Notes: generated by a model from the letters alone, not told the origin. A DNA stretch of 64,000 nucleotides from Saprospirales bacterium (GCA_002698985.1 PAAY01000039.1:19886-83885); one strand, 5' to 3'; positions 32,758-42,530 are shown, numbered from the stretch's first letter. Made by a program: numbers and translations.

Positions 32758-33843
32758 ATGAAGTTGCTCGATAGATACATCCTCCGGAAATTTTTCTCCA
32801 GCTTCTTTTTCACGGTGCTGGTGTTTTCGCTGGTGGCCATCATCATCGATTTCAGTCAGAACGTGGAGGAGTTCATCGACGAGAAACTGCCGGCCGGCCG
32901 GGTCATTCAGGAGTTTTACCTGCCGTTCACCGTATGGATCAACGGGCTGCTTTGGCCCATGTTTGCCTTGATCTCAGTGATCTTTTTCACTTCACGAATG
33001 GCCTTCAATTCCGAGATAATTGCCATCCTGAATGCCGGCGTGAGCCTTCGCAGGCTGGCCAGGCCCTACCTGGTGGGAGCGGGAATCCTGGCGCTTTTGC
33101 ACCTGGTGGCCAACCACTATGTCATTCCCCACAGCAATAAAACCCGGCTGGATTTTTACCATTCTTACATCCACAAAGAGAGCGACAAAGGGAAGTCCCG
33201 GGACATCCACATGTTCATCAGCCCCGATACCAAGATTTTTGTGAAGGATTATTTCAAGCGCGATTCTTTTGCACGCAATTTCCGGTTGGAGCATTTCGAA
33301 GACAATGAGCTGCGTTGGTTGCTGAAAGCCGAAGAGGCCCGGTGGAAAGGCGCCCCCAACAAGTGGGAACTGAACAAATACGAAATCCGCACTTTTGATG
33401 GGATGAAGGAAAGCCTGGTGATGAACAACCGCGACAAACTGGACACCACCATCAACCTGACCCCTGCCGATTTTGTGCGTTACGACGACACCAAAGAGAT
33501 GATCCCCACCAACCGCCTGCAGGATTTCATTGCCGAAGAAAAATTGCGCGGCACGGGCAATACCCGGGTTTACGAAATAGAACTCTACCGCCGTACTGCC
33601 GATCCTGTCACGGTCATCATCGTCACACTCATCGGCATGGCCATGGCTTCCAGAAAGGTGCGGGGCGGCATGGGCCTTCACCTGGCAATGGGTATCGTCA
33701 TCGGGGCGCTGTTCGTGTTCGTAGCCCGCTTTTCCATCACCTTTGCCACCAACGAGGCGCTGCACCCTTTGCTGGGCGTCTGGTTGCCCAACATCGTTTT
33801 CGGCATCGTGGCGGTGATTCTTTTCATGAAGGCGCAGAAATAA
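32758..33843 (+). CDS. LptF/LptG family permease (YjgP/YjgQ)
   Basis: A 361-aa inner-membrane protein started at ATG 32758 (MKLLDRYILRKFFSSFFFTV). The N-terminus is typical for LptF/G: coupling-helix region DRYILRKF, transmembrane helices at about 12-32, 50-72 and 97-115, a periplasmic beta-jellyroll domain (about 130-265), and three C-terminal helices (275-360). LptF and LptG form the membrane part of the ABC machine that pulls lipopolysaccharide from the inner membrane with LptB. The ATPase is not nearby, as is usual. Whether this copy is F or G cannot be told from sequence alone; Bacteroidota often carry two such genes far apart. Confidence 0.85.
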   Translation: MKLLDRYILRKFFSSFFFTVLVFSLVAIIIDFSQNVEEFIDEKLPAGRVIQEFYLPFTVWINGLLWPMFALISVIFFTSRMAFNSEIIAILNAGVSLRRLARPYLVGAGILALLHLVANHYVIPHSNKTRLDFYHSYIHKESDKGKSRDIHMFISPDTKIFVKDYFKRDSFARNFRLEHFEDNELRWLLKAEEARWKGAPNKWELNKYEIRTFDGMKESLVMNNRDKLDTTINLTPADFVRYDDTKEMIPTNRLQDFIAEEKLRGTGNTRVYEIELYRRTADPVTVIIVTLIGMAMASRKVRGGMGLHLAMGIVIGALFVFVARFSITFATNEALHPLLGVWLPNIVFGIVAVILFMKAQK

Positions 33844-33900
33844 TCCCGCTCGTTCAACCCGAAGGCTGTTCAATCAATTATTTATACTCAGAACGAAGTG

Positions 33901-33954
33901 GTTTGGGCGGCTTCGCCGCCCAAACTCCCAATCCCAGCTGAAGTTTAAAGCTGG
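33901..33954. repeat. Two adjacent short hairpins
   Basis: GTTTGGGCGGC-ttc-GCCGCCCAAAC (33901-33925, 11 base pairs) and CCAGCT...AGCTGG (33934-33954). Both lie between the permease and the baeRF gene; neither has a T-run. Confidence 0.5.
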
Positions 33955-34000
33955 AATTTCTCCAAACTACTTCAGTCTTGGGTAAATGTGAAAAAAGTCA

Positions 34001-34031
34001 TTGAACCGGATGGTTCGTGGCGATAGATTTA
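34001..34031 (+). promoter_or_regulatory. Promoter of the baeRF-like gene
   Basis: TTG at 34001-34003, a 20-base spacer and TAGATTTA at 34024-34031 (one mismatch to TAnnTTTG). The ATG is at 34060. Confidence 0.45.
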
Positions 34032-34059
34032 TTGCCAACGAAAACAAAACACAAGAGCC

Positions 34060-35145
34060 ATGACAAAAAAGGAAATTCTGCAATTGCAACAAATGAAGTC
34101 TTACCCCTCGGTAAGCATCACACTGCCAACTCACCGTACATTTCCCGACAATAAGCAAGACAAGGTTTTATTGGACGATTTGCTGCGTCAGGCAAAAAAA
34201 CGGCTGTTGGATGAATTCAAAGAGGAAGAAGTAGCCGGGCTTATCCAGCGACTGGAATCCCTGGCTGCTGAAATCGACCACCAGCACAATCTTGAAGGGC
34301 TGGCGCTTTTCGTCAACAAGGATTTTGGAAAATATTACCGGGTACCATTCAGCGTTCCGGAACGGGTGATTCTTGACGATACCTTCCTGACCAGAGACCT
34401 GGTTTTCACCCTGAACCGCAGCAAACCCTATTGGCTGCTCGTCTTGAGTGAAAAATCTACCCGCCTGTACCACGGCATCCGCACAGACATTTTCGAAGCC
34501 ATCGGCGATGGATTCCCGATGGCTTATGACGGCCCCGGAAGCACTGAGCCGCTGCCCGGCGGATTCGGCATCGAGCCTTCGAAGCTTGAAGAGAAATACC
34601 TGATGCAGTTCTTCCGGCAGGTGGATGAGGCTTTCCACAACTACTGGAAAGACGCCCAGATACCGGTGGTGGTGGCGGGAGTGGAGCACTACCTGGCCAT
34701 GTTTGAAAAAGTGACAAGCCACGGCGATGCCATCCTGACAAGCCTCAAGGGAAACTACGATGACACTCCGGTGCATGAACTTGGCAAACTCGCCTGGGAA
34801 GTGGCACGCAGGGCTTTTGATGAAAAACGCAAGTCCTGGCTCGACAAGCTGGAAGATGCCGTCAGCGCCAACTACTATGCCTCAACCATTGGAGAAGCCT
34901 GGCGAGCCGTGAAAGATGGCCGGGCAAGGGCTTTGCTCGTTGAGCAGGATTTCCACCAGCCTGCCCACCTGAACGACGACGGCTACCTGCTCTATGTGGA
35001 GGAAAAGGCGGATGCACCCGGCGTTATCGACGATGCCGTGGATGACCTCATCGAACTGATGATGGCGCAGGGGGGTGAAGTGATCTTCGTGGAAAACGGG
35101 GATCTGGAAAAACACCAGCGGGTGGCTGTGATTACCAGGTATTGA
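34060..35145 (+). CDS. baeRF3-like (bacterial archaeo-eukaryotic release factor family) protein, possible ribosome hibernation factor
   Basis: A 361-aa cytoplasmic protein. It opens with YPSVSITLPTHRTFPDNKQDKVLLDDLL, then GLALFVNKDF and SKPYWLLVLSEKSTRLYHG, the usual layout of baeRF family 3: an N-terminal domain, a central eRF1-like domain 2 and a C-terminal L7Ae-like domain (ARALLVEQDF, DDLIELMMAQGGEVIFVENGDL). The family is related to eRF1 domains 2-3, and one member (Balon) was shown to be a hibernation factor in the ribosomal A site. In this protein the role is by homology only. It stands alone with its own promoter and a terminator at 35289. Confidence 0.7.
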   Translation: MTKKEILQLQQMKSYPSVSITLPTHRTFPDNKQDKVLLDDLLRQAKKRLLDEFKEEEVAGLIQRLESLAAEIDHQHNLEGLALFVNKDFGKYYRVPFSVPERVILDDTFLTRDLVFTLNRSKPYWLLVLSEKSTRLYHGIRTDIFEAIGDGFPMAYDGPGSTEPLPGGFGIEPSKLEEKYLMQFFRQVDEAFHNYWKDAQIPVVVAGVEHYLAMFEKVTSHGDAILTSLKGNYDDTPVHELGKLAWEVARRAFDEKRKSWLDKLEDAVSANYYASTIGEAWRAVKDGRARALLVEQDFHQPAHLNDDGYLLYVEEKADAPGVIDDAVDDLIELMMAQGGEVIFVENGDLEKHQRVAVITRY

Positions 35146-35288
35146 TGCAGGCTTCGCCTGGTTGAATTGTTGAAGTGTTGAAATTGTTGAATTGTTGAGG
35201 GGAAGGTACTGCCTGAGTAGAAATGCCCCGGCTGATTTGCAGAGCAGTTTCTGAGATTAGTAAATTCAACCAGGTTAGCCATATGGCA

Positions 35289-35327
35289 AAAACCCGGAAG
35301 GCATTTTAGTCAGGCCTTCCGGGTTTT
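35289..35327 (+). terminator. Bidirectional terminator between convergent genes
   Basis: Stem AAAACCCGGAAGGC with GCCTTCCGGGTTTT (14 base pairs, loop 11). It serves the baeRF gene on one strand and the 35333-35806 gene on the other. Confidence 0.8.
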
Positions 35328-35332
35328 CATTT

Positions 35333-35806
35333 TCAATCAAAAAGCTCCTGGTAGTCGGAATCTTTGGTTTTACCGGATTGGCCGGCGGGAGGCAGTTCAA
35401 CGAAACCTCCATCCTCGTCAAAAATCTGGCTGTCGAGTTCTTCGAAATCCACCAGGTCACCCTGGGTCTGCCGGATGTGTTCCTGCTGGAGGTCATCCAC
35501 TTTTTTTACGAAGAGAGCTTTCAGAAACAAGTAGGGAAATACCACCATGTAGCCAACCACTGTCAGCAAAATGGCCAGAATTCCCATCAGCGGATTGCTC
35601 TTAAGGGTGCTGAGCAGCCATTTGCCATAATTGATGACCACAGACTTGCGAATGATGAACGCAGCGATCAAAAGAACCGGAGCCACCCAGGTGAGAATGA
35701 TGAAGATGCCCCGCATGAGGTAAAACAAGGCAATGAAAAAGCCCACCATGACCAGGAGCCCCATGATGGAATTGATGCGAAAAGCGGCAGTATTTCGGTA
35801 AGGCAT
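35333..35806 (-). CDS. Small integral membrane protein of unknown function
   Basis: A 157-aa protein with three hydrophobic segments (residues about 13-32, 34-52 and 72-95) and an acidic soluble C-terminus (VDFEELDSQIFDEDGGFVEL). No catalytic motif and no family that I can name. The start ATG 35806 is the only one upstream of the first membrane helix. It is preceded by a GTTGAGAGG repeat module (35820-35860) and shares a terminator with the convergent baeRF gene. Confidence 0.55.
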   Translation of the reverse strand: MPYRNTAAFRINSIMGLLVMVGFFIALFYLMRGIFIILTWVAPVLLIAAFIIRKSVVINYGKWLLSTLKSNPLMGILAILLTVVGYMVVFPYLFLKALFVKKVDDLQQEHIRQTQGDLVDFEELDSQIFDEDGGFVELPPAGQSGKTKDSDYQELFD

Positions 35807-35920
35807 TTTGACTAAAAGTTTATTTGGTTGAGAGGAGTTGAGAGAGGTTTAGAGAGGTTGTCTCAACAATACTATCAACTTGCGAATGATCGCAAGGTTT
35901 TGATATTCAGCTCATCTTTC

Positions 35921-36568
35921 CTAAAAAGCTGACGAATCCCCGGAAAAGTTCGATTTTATGATCTCGAGGAACTCACTTAGTATCATGGCCGTGGCACCCC
36001 AAAGCACCTCGCCCTCCAAATCGAAATAGGGAACGTTCTTCAAGCTCAGGCCCTCTCCCACCCTGATGTCAGTGATCTTCCGGGCGGTGGGGTCCAGGAA
36101 ATGCCGGATTGGCTTTTCAAATACTTTGCTCACTTCTGATTCCTGCAGGCGGTAGGCAGGTTGCCGGTCCAGCACTCCCACATACGGATGCACCACGAAA
36201 TTGCTCACGGGGATGTACAGATCCGTAAGCGGACCCAACACATTGATCTCTCTCCTGGCAATGCCGACCTCTTCTTCCGTTTCCCGAAGGGCGGTCTGAA
36301 TGAGGGTACCGTCTTCGGGCTCAAATTTACCCCCCGGAAAGCCGATCTGCCCACTGTGCCGGTCTCCGTGGACGGTCTTGCGCTTGATGAGCAGCAGGTT
36401 CCAGTTTTCTTCCTTCGGAAAAAGGGTCAGCATCACCGCTGCCACACGGGCTTCCGGTGGCGCCTCCACATACCTGCTGCGGGTGATATGGGCCATGCGC
36501 AACTGTGCCTCCCGACCGGGGAGCTCGTTCATCAGCATGGCCATTCGCAATTTTTTGGGAAATTCCAT
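35921..36568 (-). CDS. CoA pyrophosphatase, Nudix family (NudL type)
   Basis: A 215-aa protein; the start at ATG 36568 (MEFPKKLRMAMLMNELPG) is chosen because the longer reading goes through repeat DNA. The NudL signature is clear: LLLIKRKTVHGDRHSGQIGFPGG, then KFEPEDGTLIQTALRETEEEVGI (the Nudix box). Family members split CoA and its oxidised or acylated forms to 4'-phosphopantetheine and 3',5'-ADP. The C-terminal RHFLDPTARKI, DLEGEVLWGATAMIL also fits. It is monocistronic, with repeat DNA upstream. Confidence 0.88.
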   Translation of the reverse strand: MEFPKKLRMAMLMNELPGREAQLRMAHITRSRYVEAPPEARVAAVMLTLFPKEENWNLLLIKRKTVHGDRHSGQIGFPGGKFEPEDGTLIQTALRETEEEVGIARREINVLGPLTDLYIPVSNFVVHPYVGVLDRQPAYRLQESEVSKVFEKPIRHFLDPTARKITDIRVGEGLSLKNVPYFDLEGEVLWGATAMILSEFLEIIKSNFSGDSSAF

Positions 36569-36595
36569 CGCTTTTTGTTGAGGATTTGAGGAACG

Positions 36596-36826
36596 GAGTC
36601 CCCCGTGCCGATATCCCGAATCCCGAAATCCTTCGGGATCGGGATCGGCATCGGGGCAAAAAGTGTTAACCTCATCGAAAGATGTTGTTCTTTCTGAACA
36701 AAGGTCGGACGGAGTCCGACGAGATGGGGTCCCGGACAGAGTCCGTAACCAGCGTGGGCGACAAAGCTCAACCCCTCTCAACTTCTCTAAACCTCTCTAA
36801 ACCCCTCTAAACGAATGAGGACACTT
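36596..36826 (-). repeat. Composite repeat, copy B (inverted relative to copy A)
   Basis: Read on the minus strand it starts with CATTCGTTTAGAGGGG and GAG units (36826 down to about 36760), has GTCGCCC, a diverged middle with small palindromes (GTCGGAC-tcc-GTCCGAC near 36704-36720) and ends with the 68-base block at 36663-36596, identical to 26882-26949. Confidence 0.75.
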
Positions 36827-36830
36827 TTTG

Positions 36831-36848
36831 CCCCGATGGCTATCGGGG
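36831..36848. repeat. Palindrome CCCCGATggctATCGGGG
   Basis: A 7-base perfect stem with 4-base loop, another member of the CCCCGA...TCGGGG family, 42 bases past the aspS stop. The rest of 36569-36890 holds only composite repeat B and TTCTTCGATTC-type low-complexity sequence. Confidence 0.6.
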
Positions 36849-36890
36849 CGCTCAGTTCTTCGATTCTTCGATTCTTCAATCCTCACCACA

Positions 36891-38654
36891 TCACTTATCA
36901 ACCAATTTCAAACCCAACTCCTCCAATTGTGCGGGATCTATCTCAGAGGGTGCATCGATCATCACATCGCGGCCCATGTTGTTTTTCGGGAAGGCGATGA
37001 AATCACGGATGCTGGTTTGGCCTTTCATCACGGCGCAGAGGCGGTCGAAACCGAAGGCGATGCCACCGTGGGGTGGTGCCCCGTATTCAAAAGCCCCCAT
37101 GAGGAAGCCGAACTGTTTTTCAGCCTCCTCCTCGGTGAAGCCGAGGAGCTTGAAGTTTTTCTCTTGCAGCTTGCGGTCGTGGATACGGATGGAGCCACCG
37201 CCGATCTCCGCACCGTTGATGACAAGGTCGTATGCATTGGCCCGCAGGCTTTTCAGCGTCTCAAAATCATCGCTGAGCATTTTTTCTTCATCCTCCGGCT
37301 TTGGAGAAGTGAAGGGGTGGTGCATGGCGAAAAAGCGGCCGGCCTCCTCGTCCCATTCCAGCAAAGGAAAATCAACCACCCACAGCGGTTTGTAATCTCC
37401 GGGCTTCATCAGCCCCATTCTGCGGCCCATTTCCAGGCGCAGTTCACCCAGTTGCTTGCGGGTCTTTTCGGCTTCGCCGGAGAGGATTAACAACATATCT
37501 CCGGCCTCGGCACCGAATGCTTCGGCCCACTGTTTAAGGTCGTCGTCGCTGTAGAATTTTCCGACGGAAGACTTAAAGGTGCCGTCGGCGTTCACCTTGA
37601 CATACACCAGTCCTTTGGCACCAATTTGCGGGCGCTGCACCCATTCCGTCAGCTCTTTGATGGCCTTGTTGGAATATTCCTCAGCCTGGCCTTTGGCGCA
37701 AATTCCGACGATGAGTTCGGCGTTGTCGAACACGCCGAAGCCCTTGCCCTTTGCCAGGTCGTTCAGTTCCACGAACTCCATCCCGAAGCGGAGGTCGGGT
37801 TTGTCGGAGCCGTATTTGGTGATGGCCTCGTCGTAATTCATCCGTGGAAAATCCGGAAGCTCCACACCCAGCGCCTCCCGGAAAAGGTGTTTGGTGAGAC
37901 CTTCAAAAGTCTGGAGCACTTCTTCCCTCGTCACAAAGGACATTTCGCAATCTATCTGGGTGAACTCCGGCTGGCGGTCGGCCCGCAGGTCCTCATCCCG
38001 GAAACATTTCACAATCTGGAAGTACTTGTCCATACCCGCCACCATCAGGATCTGTTTGAAAGTCTGGGGCGACTGCGGCAGGGCGTAAAACTGACCGGGG
38101 TTCATGCGGCTGGGCACTACGAAGTCGCGTGCACCTTCCGGGGTGCTTTTGATGAGGTTGGGGGTCTCTATTTCCACGAATCCCTCATCGGCCAGGTATT
38201 TCCTCGTCTCGATGGCCAGCTTGCTGCGGAACACCAGGTTTTCCCGGACGATGGGCCGGCGGATGTCCAGGTAGCGGTACTTCATTCGCAGGTCGTCGCC
38301 CCCGTCAGTTTCATCTTCGATGGTGAACGGAGGCACTTTGGAAGCGTTCAGCACGGCCAGTTCCTTCACCTCTATCTCAATATCTCCGGTGGCTCTGTTG
38401 GGGTTCTTGCTGCTGCGCTCGCGCACCACACCCGTGGCGCTGATCACGAACTCCCGGCCCAGTTTCCGGGCACGTTCGCAGAGTGCTGCATCCTCCTCGC
38501 TATTGAAAACCAGCTGGGTAATGCCGTAGCGGTCGCGCAGGTCGATGAAGGTCATGCCTCCAAAATCCCGGTTGCTCTGCACCCAGCCCGACAGTTTTAC
38601 TTCTTTGCCGACATCGGCTATCCTCAGTTCTCCGCAGTTGTGTGTACGGTACAT
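36891..38654 (-). CDS. aspS: Aspartyl-tRNA synthetase
   Basis: A 587-aa bacterial-type class II synthetase. N-terminal OB-fold anticodon domain (residues 15-105, [22 protein letters not shown]), motif 2 in [25 protein letters not shown] (split: [15 protein letters not shown]), the bacterial GAD insertion domain (about 290-415) and motif 3 at [13 protein letters not shown] near the end. Length is normal. A probable promoter lies at 38752-38759 on the minus strand. The discriminating type (Asp only or Asp/Asn) was not resolved. Confidence 0.95.
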   Translation of the reverse strand: MYRTHNCGELRIADVGKEVKLSGWVQSNRDFGGMTFIDLRDRYGITQLVFNSEEDAALCERARKLGREFVISATGVVRERSSKNPNRATGDIEIEVKELAVLNASKVPPFTIEDETDGGDDLRMKYRYLDIRRPIVRENLVFRSKLAIETRKYLADEGFVEIETPNLIKSTPEGARDFVVPSRMNPGQFYALPQSPQTFKQILMVAGMDKYFQIVKCFRDEDLRADRQPEFTQIDCEMSFVTREEVLQTFEGLTKHLFREALGVELPDFPRMNYDEAITKYGSDKPDLRFGMEFVELNDLAKGKGFGVFDNAELIVGICAKGQAEEYSNKAIKELTEWVQRPQIGAKGLVYVKVNADGTFKSSVGKFYSDDDLKQWAEAFGAEAGDMLLILSGEAEKTRKQLGELRLEMGRRMGLMKPGDYKPLWVVDFPLLEWDEEAGRFFAMHHPFTSPKPEDEEKMLSDDFETLKSLRANAYDLVINGAEIGGGSIRIHDRKLQEKNFKLLGFTEEEAEKQFGFLMGAFEYGAPPHGGIAFGFDRLCAVMKGQTSIRDFIAFPKNNMGRDVMIDAPSEIDPAQLEELGLKLVDK

Positions 38655-39023
38655 GAATGGTTGATTTTTCAGGTCAACCCGAACCCGGCAAGGATTCCGG
38701 TTGATGGTGATACAAGTGAAGTGTAGGAGGCCAAGACCTCAAAAAGGCTGGCAAAAATAGCGGGTTCTGAGGCAATTGTGTTTTGCCAACAACAATTTGA
38801 CACGCTTTTTGAACTGTGAGGGGCAGAAACATGAACTAGCCAAATGTTAAATGTGTCTTTTTTCCATGTTTTAACCCGCCCACGGGTAGAAAAGCCAAAA
38901 TGAAGTTTATTTTTGCTTTGCCCGTCGCTTCGCAATAGCTCCCCGTTGCGAATGTTCCCTTCAAGGGTTTTAAGAATCTGACAAGTTGCGGATAACATCT
39001 ATTGAGGAAAAGCTTAGGAGATC
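38655..39023. other. Intergenic stretch between divergent aspS and M23 peptidase genes
   Basis: I see no gene. On the minus strand TATTTTTG (38759-38752) followed by CC fits the -7 element for aspS. AT-rich sequence 38830-38880 may hold control sites of the divergent gene, but nothing definite. Confidence 0.4.
38752..38759 (-). promoter_or_regulatory. Candidate -7 element TATTTTTG of aspS
   Basis: Exact TAnnTTTG on the minus strand; transcript start near 38747, leader about 92 bases. No clear TTG box at the expected distance. Confidence 0.4.
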
Positions 39024-40760
39024 ATGAAAAGAGCGTTGTCACTTTTACTTCTTCCCTTGTTGCTGTTGGCTTTCAACAACTCGGAAACCCCTGCGCTCAA
39101 AAAGTACCCTAAAAAATACTTCCGCTCTCCCGTCAACCACTCCATGCTCTTGTCGGGCACCTTCGGAGAATTGCGGCCCAACCACTTCCACGCCGGCATT
39201 GACATCAAATCGGCCAAAGGCGTGCCCGGTGACGACCTCTTTGCAGCCGCCGACGGTTTCATTTCAAGAATAAAAGTGGACAGCCGCGGCTACGGCAACT
39301 CCCTTTACATCGACCATCCCAACGGCTACACGACCCTTTATGCCCACCTCGATCATTTTTCCGAAGAAATAGCAGCCTACGTCAAGGCCAAACAATACGA
39401 ACAGCAATCTTTTGAGGTTGACCTCGACCTGACTCCCGACATTTTCCCGGTGCGCCAGGGCCAGCGCATTGGAGCCATGGGCAACAGCGGTTCGTCCAAC
39501 GGTGCACACCTGCACTTCGAAATCAGAGACACCCGCACCCAGGATCCCATCAATCCGCTGCTTTTCGGATTTCCGGTAGTTGACAATGTTTCCCCGCGGA
39601 TGCACTCCGTAAAAGTTTACCAACTGGACCAGCACCTCCACGCCAAAGGTGCCAGGGCCTACTCTGTGTACCAGTCCAACGGCAATTACCGCATCAAAGG
39701 CGACACCATCTACACTGATGGCGACCGGGCCGGATTCGGACTCAAGGTTTACGACCATTTCGACCGGGTGAGCAACTGGAACGGCATCTACTCGCTCAGC
39801 ATGCTCAAAAACGACAGCCTGATCTACGCTTTCGATCTGGAAACTTTTTCCTTTGACGAGACCCGCTACCTGAATGCCCATTGCGACTACGAGGAGCGAG
39901 TGACCAAAAACAGCTATTACAACCGCTGCTTCACCCTGCCGGGCAACCAGCTTTCCATTTACAGAAAAAACAAAAACTATGGTGTGGTGGAGGTGCCCGA
40001 GCGGCGCCCCGCCAAAATCACCATGATCGCTTCTGATGTTGCCGGTAACGAGGCCAGGCTGGAATTCTGGGTGCAGCGCAAACAGGCATACAGCGCCGTG
40101 GCCGTCTCCAACGAACTGTACAACTACATCCTGCCTTACGACGAAGGCAACATGATACGCACCGAGGGCCTGTACCTGCACATGCCGGCCGGCACCCTGT
40201 ACGAAGACCTCTACCTGCGCTACGACGTTTCACCGGAGCGCTCGGACGGGTATTACTCCGACGTGCACCACCTCCACGAGTCCACCACGCCTGTGCACCA
40301 GTTTTTTGACCTCGGCCTGCGGCCAACGAAGCCCATCCCTGCCGAACTGAAATCAAAGGTCTTTGTGGCCTACTGCAACGGCAACTCCGTGGTCAACTGC
40401 GGGGGCACCTGGCAGGATGGCCTGCTCATGACCAAAGTGCGCCAGTTTGGCAATTACTGCATCATGGCCGACACCAAAGCGCCCACCATTACGCCGCTGA
40501 GCTTCCGGTACAACATGAAAGGACGCAGTAAGATGAGCTTCCGGATCAAAGACGAAACTGCCACCGCTGCCAATGTTGACGACCTGAGCTACGATGCCTG
40601 GGTGGACGACCAGTGGATTCTCATGGAGTACGATAAAAAATCTGCCAGCATCACCCACGAGTTTGATGAGCACATCGGCCCGGGTGAACACAGCCTGAAA
40701 ATCGTGGTCAGGGATGCCGTAGGCAACGAGAAGGTGTACGAGTCCAAATTTGTCAGGTAA
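39024..40760 (+). CDS. Exported M23 (LytM-type) metallopeptidase
   Basis: A 578-aa protein with signal peptide MKRALSLLLLPLLLLAFNNS. The peptidase domain is N-terminal (residues 40-185): His56 and Asp60 in NHFHAGIDIKS, YGNSLYIDHPNGYTTLYAHL, and His162-Leu-His164 in GAHLHFEIRD complete the zinc site. The remaining 390 residues are beta-rich (VRDAVGNEKVYESKF) without recognisable domain. This layout, with an N-terminal M23 domain, is common in Bacteroidota. It is likely to cut peptidoglycan cross-links or to act on secreted proteins. It is followed after 69 bases by ftcD. Confidence 0.85.
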   Translation: MKRALSLLLLPLLLLAFNNSETPALKKYPKKYFRSPVNHSMLLSGTFGELRPNHFHAGIDIKSAKGVPGDDLFAAADGFISRIKVDSRGYGNSLYIDHPNGYTTLYAHLDHFSEEIAAYVKAKQYEQQSFEVDLDLTPDIFPVRQGQRIGAMGNSGSSNGAHLHFEIRDTRTQDPINPLLFGFPVVDNVSPRMHSVKVYQLDQHLHAKGARAYSVYQSNGNYRIKGDTIYTDGDRAGFGLKVYDHFDRVSNWNGIYSLSMLKNDSLIYAFDLETFSFDETRYLNAHCDYEERVTKNSYYNRCFTLPGNQLSIYRKNKNYGVVEVPERRPAKITMIASDVAGNEARLEFWVQRKQAYSAVAVSNELYNYILPYDEGNMIRTEGLYLHMPAGTLYEDLYLRYDVSPERSDGYYSDVHHLHESTTPVHQFFDLGLRPTKPIPAELKSKVFVAYCNGNSVVNCGGTWQDGLLMTKVRQFGNYCIMADTKAPTITPLSFRYNMKGRSKMSFRIKDETATAANVDDLSYDAWVDDQWILMEYDKKSASITHEFDEHIGPGEHSLKIVVRDAVGNEKVYESKFVR

Positions 40761-40829
40761 AGGTTTTGGAAATATTCCGCAAGTTTGCAGCCGTTTGTAA
40801 ACTCGAGCTCACCAAATAACCTGACATCC

Positions 40830-42521
40830 ATGCACCAGCAACAACTCATCGAGTGCGTGCCCAATTTCTCCGAAGGGCGTGACCTTTCCATCATCAAACA
40901 GATCACCGATGCCATTGAAACCGTCGAGGGCGTGAAGCTGCTCGACGTGGACCCCGGCAAAGCCACCAACCGAACCGTGGTGACCTTTGTTGGCGAACCC
41001 GGACCGGTGGTAGAAGCTGCTTTCCGTGCCATTAAAAAAGCTTCGGAACTGATAGACATGAGCAAACACCAGGGCGAACACCCCCGCATGGGTGCCACCG
41101 ATGTTTGCCCATTGGTACCGGTCTCAGGCATCAGCATGGAAGAATGCGCTGAATGGGCCAGGAAGTTGGGAGCCAGAGTTGGCGAAGAACTGGGCATCCC
41201 CGTTTACCTGTACGAAGCGGCCGCCAGCAAGCCGGAATGGAAAAACCTGGCCACCGTGCGCGCAGGTGAATACGAAGCCCTGCCCGAAAAACTGGTCAAG
41301 CCCGAATGGAAACCGGATTTCGGCCCCGCAAAGTTCAACGCAAAGGCAGGAGCTACGGCCATCGGCGCCCGGGATTTCCTGGTGGCTTACAACGTAAACC
41401 TCAACACCACCAGCGTTCGCCGCGCCAACTCCGTGGCCTTTGATGTGCGTGAGAAAGGAAGGGTGAAACGCCTCGGCAACCCCATCACAGGTGAGATCGT
41501 GAAAGACGCAAACGGAGAGCCGGTAAGAGAACCCGGCGCCTGCAAAGGTGTGAAAGCCATCGGCTGGTACATTCCGGAATACGGCCTGGCTCAGGTGTCC
41601 ATGAACATCACCAACATCAGTGTGACGCCCGTTCACGAGGCCTTCGAGGCCTGCTGCCGGAGCGCTGAAAGCCGGGGCATGCGGGTGACCGGCTCAGAAG
41701 TGGTGGGGCTGGTGCCGCTGAAAGTGCTGCTCGATGCCGGCAGGTATTTTCTGAAGAAACAAAACTGGAGCACCGGCGCCTCAGAAGAAGAGCTCATCCA
41801 CATTGCGGTGAAGAGTATGGGTCTGGATGAATTAGGCCCCTTTGACCCGAAGAAAAAGATCATTGAATACCAGCTGCGTGATGAATCCAGCCAACCCCTC
41901 GTTGGAATGACGCTGCGTGCCTTTGCCAATGAAACTGCCAAAAACAGCCCGACTCCCGGCGGCGGCTCCATCGCCGCATACGTGGGAGCTTTGGGCGCTT
42001 CGCTGGGCACCATGGTGGCCAACCTCAGTGCCGGCAAGCGTGGCTGGGACGACCGCATCGAAGAGTTCTCGGCATGGGCTGAAAAAGGCCAGCAGCTCAA
42101 AGATGCCCTCCTCAACCTCGTTGACGAAGACACCCAGGCTTTCAACCGCATCATGGAGGCTTTCCGTTTGCCGAAGGAAACAGCCGAAGAAAAAGCTGCG
42201 CGCACGCAAGCTATCCAAGCTGCCACCCAATACGCCACCGAGGTGCCCCTGCGAACCATGGAACTGACCGTTGAGGTTTTTGAACTGGCAGAGGCAATGG
42301 TGGAACAGGGCAATCCCAATTCAGTGACGGACGGCGCTGTGGGTGCTTTGTGTGCCCATGCAGCCCTGCACGGCGCCTGGATGAACGTGCGAATCAACGC
42401 CACCAGCCTGAAGGATGAAAAAGTGAAAAATGAACTGCTGGGCAAAGCCGAAGCGATTGGCCGGAAGGCCGATGAGCACCTTGCGAGGATCAAAGCCAAA
42501 ACCGACCAAAGGTTGGGATGA
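40830..42521 (+). CDS. ftcD: Bifunctional glutamate formimidoyltransferase / formimidoyl-THF cyclodeaminase
   Basis: A 563-aa fusion, started at ATG 40830 (MHQQQLIECVPNFSEGRD, the canonical opening). Residues 1-325 are the transferase (EGVKLLDVDPGKATNRTVVTF, HPRMGATDVCPLVPV, with the catalytic His in the KHQGEHPRMG stretch). Residues about 355-560 are the helical cyclodeaminase (NSPTPGGGSIAAYVGALGASLG). The enzyme moves the formimino group from histidine breakdown to tetrahydrofolate and releases ammonia. Other histidine-degradation genes (hutH, hutU, hutI) are not in the window. It is convergent with the Ppx gene nine bases away. Confidence 0.93.
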   Translation: MHQQQLIECVPNFSEGRDLSIIKQITDAIETVEGVKLLDVDPGKATNRTVVTFVGEPGPVVEAAFRAIKKASELIDMSKHQGEHPRMGATDVCPLVPVSGISMEECAEWARKLGARVGEELGIPVYLYEAAASKPEWKNLATVRAGEYEALPEKLVKPEWKPDFGPAKFNAKAGATAIGARDFLVAYNVNLNTTSVRRANSVAFDVREKGRVKRLGNPITGEIVKDANGEPVREPGACKGVKAIGWYIPEYGLAQVSMNITNISVTPVHEAFEACCRSAESRGMRVTGSEVVGLVPLKVLLDAGRYFLKKQNWSTGASEEELIHIAVKSMGLDELGPFDPKKKIIEYQLRDESSQPLVGMTLRAFANETAKNSPTPGGGSIAAYVGALGASLGTMVANLSAGKRGWDDRIEEFSAWAEKGQQLKDALLNLVDEDTQAFNRIMEAFRLPKETAEEKAARTQAIQAATQYATEVPLRTMELTVEVFELAEAMVEQGNPNSVTDGAVGALCAHAALHGAWMNVRINATSLKDEKVKNELLGKAEAIGRKADEHLARIKAKTDQRLG

Positions 42522-42530
42522 GTTGGTGGT

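Noticed and set aside
36569..36781. N-terminal extension of the Nudix protein
   Set aside because: It reads through composite repeat B; the conserved domain begins soon after ATG 36568.
39016..39020. AGGAG as Shine-Dalgarno site of the M23 gene
   Set aside because: Spacing to ATG is only three bases, and Bacteroidota make little use of such sites.
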